From the NCBI RefSeq assembly GCF_900112365.1, contig NZ_FOLQ01000002.1, positions 558,001 through 622,000 of the forward strand: a stretch of DNA of 64,000 nucleotides, given 5' to 3'. Under the pieces are notes generated by a model that was given only the letters and a program-made list of their open reading frames with translations, was not told where the DNA came from and made no database searches. Source of the DNA: Spirosoma endophyticum. GTDB taxonomy: Bacteria > Bacteroidota > Bacteroidia > Cytophagales > Spirosomataceae. Positions 51,871-62,124 of this stretch are shown piece by piece (within the stretch, counting starts at the first letter, position 1; each line of letters begins with the position of its first letter). Both the position numbers and the translations under genes were made by a program.

Positions 51871-53145
51871 ATGACAACAATTTCTTGCGGCATAGATTTT
51901 GGTACATCAAATTCAAGTATAGCCATTGATAAAGACGGGGAAATCAGCCTTGTTCCTGTTGAAAACGCCCAGGTAACCATTCCCAGCGCCATTTTCTTCC
52001 AGCGTAGCGACAATAAAGCTTTCTATGGCCGAATGGCCGTTAATTTATTCTTCGATCGGCAGGACGGTCGTTTTATGCGAAGTTTGAAGCGAGTGCTGGG
52101 TACGCCCCTTATGAAGCAGGGAACGCTCGTGAATGGCGCTTCGATGAATTTTTCGTCCATCATCACGTCCTTTTTAAAGCACATAAAGAACAAAGCAGAT
52201 GCCGTTGCCGGTCAGGAACTGGAGCACGTAGTGATGGGACGCCCCGTCCATTTTGTGGATAATGATCCGGCGGCCGATGCCAGAGCGCAGGACGAGCTAC
52301 GAGCAATCGCGCAGCGGATTGGCTTCAAACACATCGAATTTCAGTTTGAACCCATTGCCGCGGCCTTTGCGCACGAAGCCCGGCTAAGCGGGGAGAAACT
52401 GGCGATTGTTGCCGATCTGGGCGGTGGTACGTCCGACTTCACAGTAATCAGGTTATCAAACCAGTACATCCACAAAGCAGATCGCTCTTCGGATATTCTG
52501 GCGAATACGGGTATTCGGGTTGGGGGCAATGATTTTGATAAAGAGTTGAGCTTGGCGGCCATCATGCCCGAACTGGGCTATCGGAGCACGTATGGCGAAA
52601 AATACCTGGAAGTTCCCTTAAAACCATTTCATGATCTGGCCGAATGGAGTAAAGTCAACTTCCTGTACACGCCCAAAATTATTCAGCAGGTTCGGCAGTT
52701 GCTCCATCAATCGCATGACAAAAAGCGGTACCGACGGCTTTTGAATGTGCTCGAACATGAAACCGGACACACGCTTTTAGCGGCTGCCGAGGGGGCGAAA
52801 ATTGTCCTTTCTGATCAATACGAGTATAAAGCCCTGTTCGATTTTATCGAGGAAGACTTTTCCATAGGCATACAACGTAGTGTTTTTGAAGAGGCCATAC
52901 GGGAGGACGTCGATAAAATTGCTGCGTCGGCCAGACAATGCCTGATGGAGGCTGGCGTCAGAAACCAAGACATTGACCTGGTGATTCTTACCGGCGGCAC
53001 CACCGAAGTCTACTCCGTGCAAGCCGAATTTAAGCGACTCTTCCCGAATGCGGCCATCGCCGACGAGAACAAGCTCTCCAGTGTTGGGCTGGGGCTGGCC
53101 TACGATAGCCAGAACAAATTTGGTGAGAAACGTGAACGTAGTTAA
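51871..53145 (+). CDS. Hsp70-like protein, YegD type
   Basis: 424 residues. Actin/Hsp70 ATPase fold: GIDFGTSNSSIAI (phosphate 1), VADLGGGTSDFTVIR (phosphate 2), VILTGGTTEVYSV (adenosine site). It lacks the usual substrate-binding domain of DnaK, as in E. coli YegD. Function is presumably chaperone-like but unproven. Monocistronic. Confidence 0.9.
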   Translation: MTTISCGIDFGTSNSSIAIDKDGEISLVPVENAQVTIPSAIFFQRSDNKAFYGRMAVNLFFDRQDGRFMRSLKRVLGTPLMKQGTLVNGASMNFSSIITSFLKHIKNKADAVAGQELEHVVMGRPVHFVDNDPAADARAQDELRAIAQRIGFKHIEFQFEPIAAAFAHEARLSGEKLAIVADLGGGTSDFTVIRLSNQYIHKADRSSDILANTGIRVGGNDFDKELSLAAIMPELGYRSTYGEKYLEVPLKPFHDLAEWSKVNFLYTPKIIQQVRQLLHQSHDKKRYRRLLNVLEHETGHTLLAAAEGAKIVLSDQYEYKALFDFIEEDFSIGIQRSVFEEAIREDVDKIAASARQCLMEAGVRNQDIDLVILTGGTTEVYSVQAEFKRLFPNAAIADENKLSSVGLGLAYDSQNKFGEKRERS

Positions 53146-53253
53146 TTGATTACTTCACCAGAAAATACGCTGGCGTAGTTGTTCCTGATCGCTGCAACCA
53201 GCACATATCGCCGTATAGGGATTCGCAAAATAGTGACTTAAACTTCTTGTCAT

Positions 53254-53261
53254 TAGTTTTG
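53254..53261 (+). promoter_or_regulatory. TAnnTTTG element for the GT39-like gene
   Basis: TAGTTTTG, 19 bp before the ATG at 53281. Confidence 0.45.
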
Positions 53262-53280
53262 GTGAGAATTTACTCGCGCT

Positions 53281-54726
53281 ATGAAGTTTGTGCTTTTCCC
53301 ATTACGTACGTACCAAACGGCCATTCTCTTACTTCTAATAGGTCTATTTATTACCTTTTTCCATCGAGCCGAGTACTATGATGAAGCCTGGTTCGCCGAA
53401 CAATCCTATTGGTTTATACGAGACGGTCAGGTAAGATCTGAATTGTTCCGTGGGTATAATGGCTGGGAGAACGGGATCTATGTGTTTCATAAACTATTTG
53501 TGTATGCAGGCGCATTCGTAATGTCTGTTACGGGCGTAACCGTATTAACCAGCAAACTGGTAGCTATCCTCTTTGGCTTACTCGGTGGGTATTTGGTATG
53601 GCTACACGGCAGGTCCACCGCCCGTGAGCAACAGTGGCTGTCAATCTTCCTGTATTTTGGCTGTGGTACACTCATTCGGTACATATCCGTTAATCGGCCC
53701 GAAACCATGTGTATGGCCCTGGGTTTTGCCTCCTATCTGGCACTTGACCCACCTGGATATTCAGCTCGACCCAGGCCAATACTGGCAGGCCTTTTAGCCG
53801 GCTTGTCAGCCTTGACGCACCTTAATGGTATAATTTATTTGCTAGCCGGAGCAATCTGGCTTTTTGTCAAACTGGGCTGGCGTTTGGCCTTTTTGTTTGC
53901 GATAGCGGGGGCTTTAACCCTAAGTTTATACGGATTGGATGCCATACTTGATGGTAATATAGCGCTATTGATAAAGCAGTTTCTTAATGATCCGGCTACT
54001 CAACAAAACCTACACCTGTCCGATAAACTTTCTGTCCTGATGGATTACCATCAAATTTTTTTCTACGGCCAGAATGAGATTGCGCTGACGGCCCTGGTTA
54101 TCCTGTGCGGCATTGCTTTCAGGAAGCACATCCATTGGACAGAACCTGTTTTTCTGTATACACTTCTTTTACTTATTTCTTTCTGGCTACTGACTAAAAG
54201 TATCACTGATATTTATTTTCTGTTATTCGTGCCCTGGTTCGCAATTCTTGGCGCTGGATGGTTAGTAAACTACCTTCCAATGCAGCCCGCATGGCAAAAA
54301 CGGACTGGTCAGGTTCTGCTTTTTATATATGGCCTGATAACAATCTTACAGTTCGTTTTCGTGATAACGGAGAATAGAAATACTGCCGATATAGAAGCGC
54401 ATAACTCACTATTGTCCAGCTATATGCCGCATAAACAAACGAAGGTAATTGCACCAATAGAATTCTTCTTTGGTCAAATGGATACGTATAAAATCCTGGG
54501 CTTAACTTATTATTATTTCCTAGAAAAAGAAAAAGGAACTATACCCCTGGACACTTTTTTTCAGCAGGCTGCTCAGGATAACGTAGCGTATATCATCAGT
54601 GACCACCGCTTGAATGCCAGTTACGATATACCCGTTAATGCGCCCGTGCAAATTGGTGTGTATCGACGTGTCTTTCAGGATAGCCTGAATACCATATACG
54701 CCCGTCAAGATAGAAAACGGATATAG
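53281..54726 (+). CDS. Membrane glycosyltransferase, GT39/ArnT-like
   Basis: 481 residues with about eleven membrane helices. The first periplasmic loop carries AEYYDEAWFAEQSYW, the acidic Asp-Glu site seen in protein O-mannosyl- and ArnT-type GT-C enzymes, followed by helices and RYISVNRPETM. It probably moves a sugar from a polyprenyl carrier to lipid or protein. Codon use is a little more AT-rich than the neighbours. Target unknown. Confidence 0.8.
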   Translation: MKFVLFPLRTYQTAILLLLIGLFITFFHRAEYYDEAWFAEQSYWFIRDGQVRSELFRGYNGWENGIYVFHKLFVYAGAFVMSVTGVTVLTSKLVAILFGLLGGYLVWLHGRSTAREQQWLSIFLYFGCGTLIRYISVNRPETMCMALGFASYLALDPPGYSARPRPILAGLLAGLSALTHLNGIIYLLAGAIWLFVKLGWRLAFLFAIAGALTLSLYGLDAILDGNIALLIKQFLNDPATQQNLHLSDKLSVLMDYHQIFFYGQNEIALTALVILCGIAFRKHIHWTEPVFLYTLLLLISFWLLTKSITDIYFLLFVPWFAILGAGWLVNYLPMQPAWQKRTGQVLLFIYGLITILQFVFVITENRNTADIEAHNSLLSSYMPHKQTKVIAPIEFFFGQMDTYKILGLTYYYFLEKEKGTIPLDTFFQQAAQDNVAYIISDHRLNASYDIPVNAPVQIGVYRRVFQDSLNTIYARQDRKRI

Positions 54727-54861
54727 CGACTGTCTGGCAAAGTAAGTATTGGGCAATCCAGCCTTTAGTTGTATGTTACTACCTTACATACGTTGGACGT
54801 CAATCTCGCCATTTTCTCTGGGCTAAAAGCTACGTTGACTGATCAGCGTGGTCGTAAACAT

Positions 54862-55587
54862 ATGCAGGCTACGTTAGCTATACTCCTTGTTCTGTCGTTA
54901 AGTAACTATGCAGTTGGGCAGACGGCAAGAGTAGACAGTTCATTTGTCCAGATGGCTAAAAGCCAGGCTATTGATCTGTATGAGAAATCCTTAAAACTGC
55001 AGTCGCATATATACGAAGGCAATCAATACATTAATCATGATCCCCGCATACAGGTCCATCCGTACTACGTAACTGATACGATACAAACGGGAAGCGTCGA
55101 TTATAAGGGCGTGTTGTATCGAAATGTGAATATGCTGTATGACATTAATCGGGATGAACTGGCCGTTCAGCCGCCTGATGGAGGCTATCGACTTACCTTG
55201 CGTACGGATAAAATTGCTGCCTTTTCGTTGGGGAAGCACCAGTTTACCCGCATTGTGGGTGATAGTGTGGCTGGTATTCGTACGGGTTTTTATGAAATCA
55301 TTTACGATGGAACCATAAAAGCACTGGCCAAACGACTTAAAACCGTTCATGAAGATATTTCGGGTGGCACTTACAAAGCCGATTATTTACAGAAAGACAG
55401 CTTTGTCATTCAGAAAAACGGCGCGTTTTTCGAAGTAAAAACCAAAAAATCTGTGCTTGATCTATTTCCAGATCAGGCAAAAGTATTGAAGAAGTTTGTA
55501 CGCGCGAATCACCTGAAATTTAAAGACGACCAGCGCGAGCAGACGATTATCCGGATTACGCAACGGTATGACGAATTAACGCATTAA
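54862..55587 (+). CDS. Secreted protein of unknown function, first gene of the TonB/DUF4249 locus
   Basis: 241 residues from ATG 54862, which gives a signal peptide (LAILLVLSLSNYAVGQ). An upstream in-frame start at 54769 would bury it. No lipobox. The middle is rich in beta-like segments. I do not recognise a domain. The stop is 2 bp before the TonB receptor ATG, so the two must be co-translated and probably work together in the envelope. Confidence 0.78.
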   Translation: MQATLAILLVLSLSNYAVGQTARVDSSFVQMAKSQAIDLYEKSLKLQSHIYEGNQYINHDPRIQVHPYYVTDTIQTGSVDYKGVLYRNVNMLYDINRDELAVQPPDGGYRLTLRTDKIAAFSLGKHQFTRIVGDSVAGIRTGFYEIIYDGTIKALAKRLKTVHEDISGGTYKADYLQKDSFVIQKNGAFFEVKTKKSVLDLFPDQAKVLKKFVRANHLKFKDDQREQTIIRITQRYDELTH

Positions 55588-55589
55588 TT

Positions 55590-58376
55590 ATGGCTCAACT
55601 TTACCGTATTGCGCTGTTGTTCCTGGGGGTAGTTTGTTGCCTGACGAACGGATTTGGGCAGGCGCCCACCGAAAAACCAGTCAGTGGCGATTTTACGAAT
55701 CAGCGTTTTGACCAGTTCGTTCGGACCATAGAGGGCCAAACGGCCTACCATTTTTTCTACAATCCGGCCGATGTAGACAGTCTGGTTGTTGACTTACGCA
55801 TTGATAAACAACCACTTAGGGCGGTTCTTCGTCAGCTTTTCGAAGGGAGTAAATTCTCATTCTCCATTGATAATCAGCAGCGTGTATACGTCACCATCAA
55901 TCGGCCGATACGTACCGAATTGCCCATTGGATTCTTTCTGCGCGGATCATCTGATTCAGAAACGGATTCGACCAGCGCAGCCTATCTGACAGAAAGCCAG
56001 AAAAAGCGCGTAGAGCCCGAAACGAAGCTCTATGAAATTGGTAAACGCACAAACCGGGACGCCGGATCGCCCATCCGGCCAGGGCGGTCTACCATCAACG
56101 GGTACGTTCGGAACGTAGCGTCGGGCGAGCCGATTGTGGGTGCGGCTGTCTACATCGAAAATCCCCGTTTAGGCACTGTCACCGACCAGTTTGGGTCGTA
56201 TGCCATTACGTTACCCCGCGGTCGTCATGATCTGAAATTGCGAAGCATCGGCCTGAAAGATGCCCGACGCCGGATTGTGATTTACGGCGATGGGAAGTTC
56301 GACATCGAGATGGAAGACGATGTCATTGCGCTGAAAGAAGTGGTGATTGAAGCCGAAAAAGATGCCAATATCGCTGGTATCCAGATGGGGCAGGAGCGGG
56401 TCGATATCAAGAGCATCAAGCAGGTGCCAACGGCCCTGGGTGAAGCCGATCTGCTACGTGTCATTCAGACGTTGCCCGGCGTAAAAACCGTTGGCGAAAG
56501 TTCAACTGGTCTCAACGTTCGCGGGGGCGCTACCGACCAGAATCTGATCCTGTACAACGATGCGCCGATCTATAATTCATCGCACCTGTTCGGATTCTTC
56601 TCTGCTTTTAACCCCGACATGATTAAAAGCGCCGAACTCTATAAAAGTGCCATTCCGGCCCGTTTCGGCGGTCGGTTGTCGTCGGTGCTGGACGTGCAAA
56701 CGCGCGATGGAAACAAAAAGAAGTTTATCGGCTCGGGTGGTATCGGTCTGTTAACCGGGCGATTAACGCTCGAAGGACCGCTGATTAAAGATAAAACCTC
56801 CTTCATTATCGGCGTACGCACAACGTATTCAGATTGGCTGCTGAAGCAATTGCAGAACGCTTCGTTTCAGAAAAGTCAGGCTCAATTCTACGACTTGAAT
56901 CTGCACGTAACGCACGATTTCAACGAGAAGAACACGATCTATCTGACCGGCTACATGAGCCGCGATCGCTTCCGGCTCAATAGCGATACGTCCTACCGGT
57001 ATCAGAACCAGATCGCTACGTTGAAGTGGAAACACGTTTTTACGAACAAGCTCTACAGCGTTTATACGGCAAGTTATAGCGGCTACAAATACAGCGTTTC
57101 GAGCGAGAAAAACCCGCTCACAGCCTATCAACTGGATTTCGCCATTAATCAGTCGCAGCTCAAAGCCGATTTTAATTTTTATCCGACCAATCAGCACGCG
57201 GTTGACTTTGGTATCAGTGCCACGCATTACAACCTTTCGCCGGGTAATTTTCAGCCCAAAGGCAACGAATCGCTGATTGTTCCCGACGTCGTGGCGAACG
57301 AAAAAGGACTGGAGAGTGCGGTCTACATTGGCGATCGGTTCGACATAACCCCCAAACTGTCGATCAGTGGCGGATTGCGGTATTCGCTTTATACGTATTT
57401 AGGGCCGCACTCGGTATATCAGTACGTGCCGGGTTTGCCTAAAGCGGTTAACAATATTACCGATACTCTTTCTTATGCCAATAATCAACCGATTAAGACG
57501 TATCACGGACCCGAGTATCGATTCTCTTTGCGTTACTCGCTGTCGTCCTCGGCTTCGGTGAAAGCAAGTTTCAACCGGACGCGGCAGTACATTCAGATGC
57601 TGTCGAACACCACCGTTATTTCGCCCACCGACATCTGGAAACTGAGTGATCCGAACATCGCTCCCCAAATTGGGGATCAGTACGCCGTTGGCTTGTATAA
57701 AAACAACCGGACCAACACCGTCGAAATGTCGGTCGAAGCGTATTACAAAACCATGCAGAACATGCTCGATTACCGGAGCGGTGCTACGTTAATTTTAAAT
57801 CACCACATCGAAACCGACGTCGTGAGCGCGCAGGGAAAGGCGTATGGCGTTGAGTTTCTGGTGAAAAAGATGACGGGCAAACTGAACGGCTGGCTGAGCT
57901 ACACCTATTCCCGGACGTTGTTGCGAACAAACGGACAGATCGGTTCCGACGTCATCAACAAGGGCGAGTATTATCCCAGCAGTTACGACAAGCCGCACGA
58001 CGTAACGATGATCGGGAATTATAAAATTAACCGTCGGTTCAGTCTCTCCCTGAATTTTACGTACAGTACCGGGCGGCCCATTACGTTGCCCGTGGCTAAA
58101 TATGCCGTCGATAATTCGCTGCGATTGCTCTATTCTGAGCGAAACCAGTACCGGATTCCCGACTATTACCGCGCCGATTTTGCGATGAATATTGAAGGAA
58201 ATCATAAAGTAAGAAAGCTGGCGCATAGTTCCTGGACACTGGCGGTGTATAATCTGACGGGTCGGCACAATGCCTATTCGGTTTATTTCAAATCGGAGAA
58301 CGGGGTGATCAATGGGTATCAGTTGTCCATTTTTGGCCAGCCCATCCCGTCAATCACGTATAATTTCAGATTTTAA
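55590..58376 (+). CDS. TonB-dependent receptor with STN and carboxypeptidase-regulatory domains
   Basis: 928 residues. Signal peptide; STN-like domain (about 30-105: FDQFVRTIEGQTAYHFFYN); a spacer; carboxypeptidase-regulatory-like domain (about 168-250: GYVRNVASGEPIVGAAV); plug (about 265-380: LNVRGGATDQNLILYNDAPI); and a 22-stranded barrel to the C-terminus. It imports, or perhaps displays or exports, a ligand across the outer membrane using TonB. An STN domain often signals to an anti-sigma factor, but no sigma/anti-sigma pair is adjacent. Genes on both sides belong to the same unit. Confidence 0.92.
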   Translation: MAQLYRIALLFLGVVCCLTNGFGQAPTEKPVSGDFTNQRFDQFVRTIEGQTAYHFFYNPADVDSLVVDLRIDKQPLRAVLRQLFEGSKFSFSIDNQQRVYVTINRPIRTELPIGFFLRGSSDSETDSTSAAYLTESQKKRVEPETKLYEIGKRTNRDAGSPIRPGRSTINGYVRNVASGEPIVGAAVYIENPRLGTVTDQFGSYAITLPRGRHDLKLRSIGLKDARRRIVIYGDGKFDIEMEDDVIALKEVVIEAEKDANIAGIQMGQERVDIKSIKQVPTALGEADLLRVIQTLPGVKTVGESSTGLNVRGGATDQNLILYNDAPIYNSSHLFGFFSAFNPDMIKSAELYKSAIPARFGGRLSSVLDVQTRDGNKKKFIGSGGIGLLTGRLTLEGPLIKDKTSFIIGVRTTYSDWLLKQLQNASFQKSQAQFYDLNLHVTHDFNEKNTIYLTGYMSRDRFRLNSDTSYRYQNQIATLKWKHVFTNKLYSVYTASYSGYKYSVSSEKNPLTAYQLDFAINQSQLKADFNFYPTNQHAVDFGISATHYNLSPGNFQPKGNESLIVPDVVANEKGLESAVYIGDRFDITPKLSISGGLRYSLYTYLGPHSVYQYVPGLPKAVNNITDTLSYANNQPIKTYHGPEYRFSLRYSLSSSASVKASFNRTRQYIQMLSNTTVISPTDIWKLSDPNIAPQIGDQYAVGLYKNNRTNTVEMSVEAYYKTMQNMLDYRSGATLILNHHIETDVVSAQGKAYGVEFLVKKMTGKLNGWLSYTYSRTLLRTNGQIGSDVINKGEYYPSSYDKPHDVTMIGNYKINRRFSLSLNFTYSTGRPITLPVAKYAVDNSLRLLYSERNQYRIPDYYRADFAMNIEGNHKVRKLAHSSWTLAVYNLTGRHNAYSVYFKSENGVINGYQLSIFGQPIPSITYNFRF

Positions 58377-58422
58377 GAATAATGATTTTTAAGACAGTAG
58401 TAAGGGTGGATCTCACGCTCCG

Positions 58423-58432
58423 ACCTATAGGT
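58423..58432. promoter_or_regulatory. Palindrome ACCTATAGGT in the receptor-DUF4249 gap
   Basis: A 10-bp perfect palindrome in the 94-bp gap inside the operon; possible internal control or processing site. Weak support. Confidence 0.25.
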
Positions 58433-58470
58433 TATCCTCCATTTACTCTGTGTTGAAAACTTTTTTCGAT

Positions 58471-59601
58471 ATGAAAAATAAGATATATAAACAGGCTGTT
58501 GGCTGGTTGATGATCGCCCTTGTTGGGGGCTGCGTCGATCCGTATCGGCCACCCGAAGTAGCCTCGCCAGACAGCTATCTCGTGGTCAATGGTTTTTTTG
58601 ACAGCGCACCTGGAAAGACAACGACTATTCAGTTGTCCCGGACGCAGAATCTAACCGATTCAAATGCCCCGGCGGCCGAAACAAAAGCGAAAGTGACCAT
58701 CGAAAGTGCCCATAATGCCAGCTACGCCCTTACGGAAGCCACGGGTGGAATGTACACGCTGTCGGGCGTTACGCCCCTGTCCAGCGAAACGTATCGGTTG
58801 CACATTAAGACGGCTAAAGGGCTGGACTATTATTCTGACTACGTACCGGTCATCAATACGCCAGCTATCGACAGTGTTGGCTGGTATGCCGATAATGAAG
58901 GGTTGCAGCTACATGTGAATACCCATGATCCGAACAACAGTACGCGTTATTACCGCTGGGAGTTCGACGAAACCTGGGAGTATACGTCTGCCTTCTATTC
59001 CTCCTACGTGTATGATCCTAAAACCAGAAATATCCTCAACCGAACGGAGGATATTTACCATTGCTGGGGAAGTGCAACGTCAAAAAATATTATACTCTCG
59101 TCAACGGCGCGGCTCAGTAGAGACATTGTTAGTAAGTTTCCATTGATTACGATTACACAGTCGTCGTTGAAATTGCAGAGTAAGTACAGTATTCTGGTTC
59201 GGCAATTTGCACTGACTCAGGCTGGTTATGACTATTATGACCAGTTAGCCAAAATGACGCAGAATATCGGATCAATTTTCGATCCGCAACCGTCGCAGAT
59301 TACCGGAAATTTCCGCTCGTCAACCAACCCTGCCGATCTCGTACTGGGTTTCTTTCGCGTGGGAACCGTGACCAGTAAACGAATTTATATCAGGCGGGAT
59401 CAACTGCCATCATGGACCACAATCACGGGCTATGAGCCTTGTTATAATGAAGTTGATACGCTGACGCTGGGGGAAATACGGGATAAACAGCCTGGGATCA
59501 TCACCCTTTTTGAGCCGGGTATTTACCTGACCAATCCCATTGAGTGTCTCGATTGCCGGATGCGTGGGGGCGTTACGACAAAACCAGCTTTTTGGGAGTG
59601 A
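58471..59601 (+). CDS. DUF4249 lipoprotein
   Basis: 376 residues from ATG 58471. Lipobox LVGG-Cys21 makes it a lipoprotein. The fold family DUF4249 is visible in YLVVNGFFDSAPGKTTTIQL, TYRLHIKTAKGLDYYSDYV and TPAIDSVGW, with several C-terminal cysteines (IECLDCRM). DUF4249 proteins are typically encoded next to a TonB receptor such as the one just upstream and may form its surface lid. Ligand unknown. Confidence 0.9.
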   Translation: MKNKIYKQAVGWLMIALVGGCVDPYRPPEVASPDSYLVVNGFFDSAPGKTTTIQLSRTQNLTDSNAPAAETKAKVTIESAHNASYALTEATGGMYTLSGVTPLSSETYRLHIKTAKGLDYYSDYVPVINTPAIDSVGWYADNEGLQLHVNTHDPNNSTRYYRWEFDETWEYTSAFYSSYVYDPKTRNILNRTEDIYHCWGSATSKNIILSSTARLSRDIVSKFPLITITQSSLKLQSKYSILVRQFALTQAGYDYYDQLAKMTQNIGSIFDPQPSQITGNFRSSTNPADLVLGFFRVGTVTSKRIYIRRDQLPSWTTITGYEPCYNEVDTLTLGEIRDKQPGIITLFEPGIYLTNPIECLDCRMRGGVTTKPAFWE

Positions 59602-59638
59602 TTAGTAGAGTAGACCGTATTCAGAGCTACAACTTTCT

Positions 59639-62053
59639 ATGCACGTATTTATAAAACGCTTCCTGTCTATCCTCCTGCTTATGAGCAGCTTGTGGGGATA
59701 TGGGCAAATGCCCGCGTCGGTCAATACGCTGGTCCAGTCGGTTGATACGTATCGTCGGCAGGTGTTGGCTGAAAAGCTGTTCGTGCATACCGATCAGGGT
59801 TTTTACCTCACCGGCGAAACTCTGTGGTTTAAAATCTACTACGTTGACGGTTCATTCCACCAACCGATCGATCTGAGCAAAGTGGCGTATCTGGAGGTAC
59901 TTGATCAGGAAGGGAAAGCGGTGCTGCAAACGAAAGTGGCGCTGTCGTCAGGCGGAGGGAATGGTACGTTGTTTTTACCTTCCTCAATTTCGTCGGGTAC
60001 GTATCGGCTGCGGGCCTATACCAACTGGATGAAAAATTTCAGCGCGGATTATTTCTTCGAAAAGAAACTGACGATTGTCAATACGTTTAAACGATTGGGG
60101 CTGCCAGCACTTAAGGCGCCCGCCGACTACGTGATTCAGTTTTTTCCCGAAGGCGGCAACCTGGTGCAGGGAATTTCCAGTAAGGTGGCTTTTAAAGTCG
60201 CCGATGACGCGGGACGAAGCGTTGCCGTTCGGGGCTGGTTGCTGAATGCGCAAAATGATACGCTCGCCCGGTTTGTTTCGCACAAGTTTGGTATGGGGCA
60301 CTTCACGTTCACGCCATCGGACAACGTAACGTATCGCGTTGTGGTGGCCGACGAAAAAGGGCGCTCATTTACCCGTCCCCTGCCGACTATTTACCCACAG
60401 GGCTATGCCATGCGGCTGGAAGATACCAGTGTCGACCAGTTGAAAATTAACGTCAGTACCAACGTAGCGTCACCGTCATCGGTGTATCTGCTTGCCCATA
60501 CCCGACAGGTAATCGACGTAGCAGAAGTGCGGCCAATCCAGCGCGAAACAACTTTTTTGATTGACAAAAAAACGCTGGGCGAAGGCGTTTCTCACTTAAC
60601 AATTTTCGACGCTGACCGCCAGCCGGTTTGCGAACGGTTATACTTTAAACGACCTACTCAGCCGTTAGCCATTTCACTAAAAACGGACCAGAAGGGCTAT
60701 GCCTACCGGAATAAAGTCGCGGTAGAAGCAAGCGTACAATCTGGTGCCAAAGCAAATCAGGCTGACTTGTCGATGGCCGTTTACCGACTCGATTCGCTGA
60801 GTTCCGTCGATTCGGGGAATATTCTGAGTTATTTATGGATGACCTCCGACTTGCCAGGACCGATTGAATCGCCAGACTATTACCTGCAGGCTGAAACGCC
60901 TGAAGTGCGTGAAGCCACGGATAATTTGATGCTAACGCACGGCTGGCGCCGGTTTCGCTGGGAAGATGTACTGAAGAATTCAACTGCTTCTCCGTCATCG
61001 GTAACCCGCCAATCGATGTTTCAATTTCTGCCTGAACATAACGGACCTATCGTTGAGGGAAGCGTGACTGATCCGTCGTCTGGAAAGCCTGTTCCGGGCG
61101 TACTGTCGTATCTGTCGACGCCCGGGAAACCCGTTCGGCTATACGTTTCCCGTAGTGATCTGGCAGGAAAGATACGCTTTGAGATGCAGGATTTTTACGG
61201 CGCTAAAAGTCTGATTGCGCAGACGAATCCCGCCGATAGCGTCAATACGCTACGTATCAATAGCCCGTTTCCGGCGGCCACGAAGGTGCCATTACCAGAA
61301 CTATCTGTCTCTGAATCACAGACTGAGCCGTTGTTAAGTCGATCGGTGGCGATGCAGGTGCAGAGCACGTATTGGGGTGACCGGGCCATCCAATATCACT
61401 ATCCGACGGTTGACAGCACGGCTTTCTACGGGAAAGGGAAAGAGAGTTATTTGCTGGATGCTTTCACGCGTTTTCCCCGGATGGAAGAGGTGCTGCGTGA
61501 GTATGTGCTGGGCGTGATGCCCCGTAAAAAGCAGGGCCATTTTCAACTGCATGTACTCAATGAGCCGTATCGGGAAATTTTTGAAGAACTCTCATTGGTC
61601 ATGCTTGACGGCGTACCCATTTTCGACATGGACAAGGTCATTGAGTTCAGTCCGTTGAAAGTACAGAAATTAGACGTAGTGACGAATCGCTATCTGTTGG
61701 GACCGGTTATGTTTAATGGCATCATCAGCCTGATGACCTACAAGGGTGATCTGGCGGGTTTCCCGCTTGACGCACGTCTGGTAAAGCTGGACTACGATGG
61801 GTTACAGCTTCAACGGGAGTTTTACAACCCGCGTTACGATACGGCCAAACAGCTCGAAAGCCGCCTGCCCGACGGCCGAACGTTGCTCTACTGGAATCCG
61901 AATTTGCAAACCGATGCAAGCGGCCATACCCTCACTGAATTCTACACCTCCGACCAGCCCGGCACATATCTGGTAGAAGTCAATGGCCTCACGAAAGACG
62001 GTTCAGCCGGAAGCCAGCGGGTTATGTTTGAGGTAAAGAGTGTGGTTAAATGA
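59639..62053 (+). CDS. Large secreted protein with alpha-2-macroglobulin MG2-like domain
   Basis: 804 residues. Signal peptide, then an MG2-type start LFVHTDQGFYLTGETLWFKIY with YRLRAYTNWMKNF, typical of Bacteroidota macroglobulin-like proteins. A plug-like stretch late in the protein (EELSLVMLDGVPIFDM) resembles TonB receptor plugs but there is no barrel. No thioester motif was noticed. It follows the DUF4249 gene by 37 bp and ends the operon. Likely in the periplasm or at the outer membrane. Confidence 0.82.
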   Translation: MHVFIKRFLSILLLMSSLWGYGQMPASVNTLVQSVDTYRRQVLAEKLFVHTDQGFYLTGETLWFKIYYVDGSFHQPIDLSKVAYLEVLDQEGKAVLQTKVALSSGGGNGTLFLPSSISSGTYRLRAYTNWMKNFSADYFFEKKLTIVNTFKRLGLPALKAPADYVIQFFPEGGNLVQGISSKVAFKVADDAGRSVAVRGWLLNAQNDTLARFVSHKFGMGHFTFTPSDNVTYRVVVADEKGRSFTRPLPTIYPQGYAMRLEDTSVDQLKINVSTNVASPSSVYLLAHTRQVIDVAEVRPIQRETTFLIDKKTLGEGVSHLTIFDADRQPVCERLYFKRPTQPLAISLKTDQKGYAYRNKVAVEASVQSGAKANQADLSMAVYRLDSLSSVDSGNILSYLWMTSDLPGPIESPDYYLQAETPEVREATDNLMLTHGWRRFRWEDVLKNSTASPSSVTRQSMFQFLPEHNGPIVEGSVTDPSSGKPVPGVLSYLSTPGKPVRLYVSRSDLAGKIRFEMQDFYGAKSLIAQTNPADSVNTLRINSPFPAATKVPLPELSVSESQTEPLLSRSVAMQVQSTYWGDRAIQYHYPTVDSTAFYGKGKESYLLDAFTRFPRMEEVLREYVLGVMPRKKQGHFQLHVLNEPYREIFEELSLVMLDGVPIFDMDKVIEFSPLKVQKLDVVTNRYLLGPVMFNGIISLMTYKGDLAGFPLDARLVKLDYDGLQLQREFYNPRYDTAKQLESRLPDGRTLLYWNPNLQTDASGHTLTEFYTSDQPGTYLVEVNGLTKDGSAGSQRVMFEVKSVVK

Positions 62054-62084
62054 AATCCAGTCCTTTTGTTACCTTGGCAAAACG

Positions 62085-62124
62085 ATTACTTGTTAAGTAA
62101 TTTGATGAAAAGGAAAAATTCATC
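62085..62124. terminator. Possible convergent terminator hairpins
   Basis: ATTACTT-GTT-AAGTAAT (62085-62101) and GATGAA/TTCATC (62104-62109 / 62119-62124) lie between convergent stops. T-runs are weak. Confidence 0.35.

Noticed and set aside
55590-58376. SusC-type polysaccharide utilisation locus
   Set aside because: The neighbour is a DUF4249 lipoprotein, not SusD, and no glycoside hydrolases are nearby.
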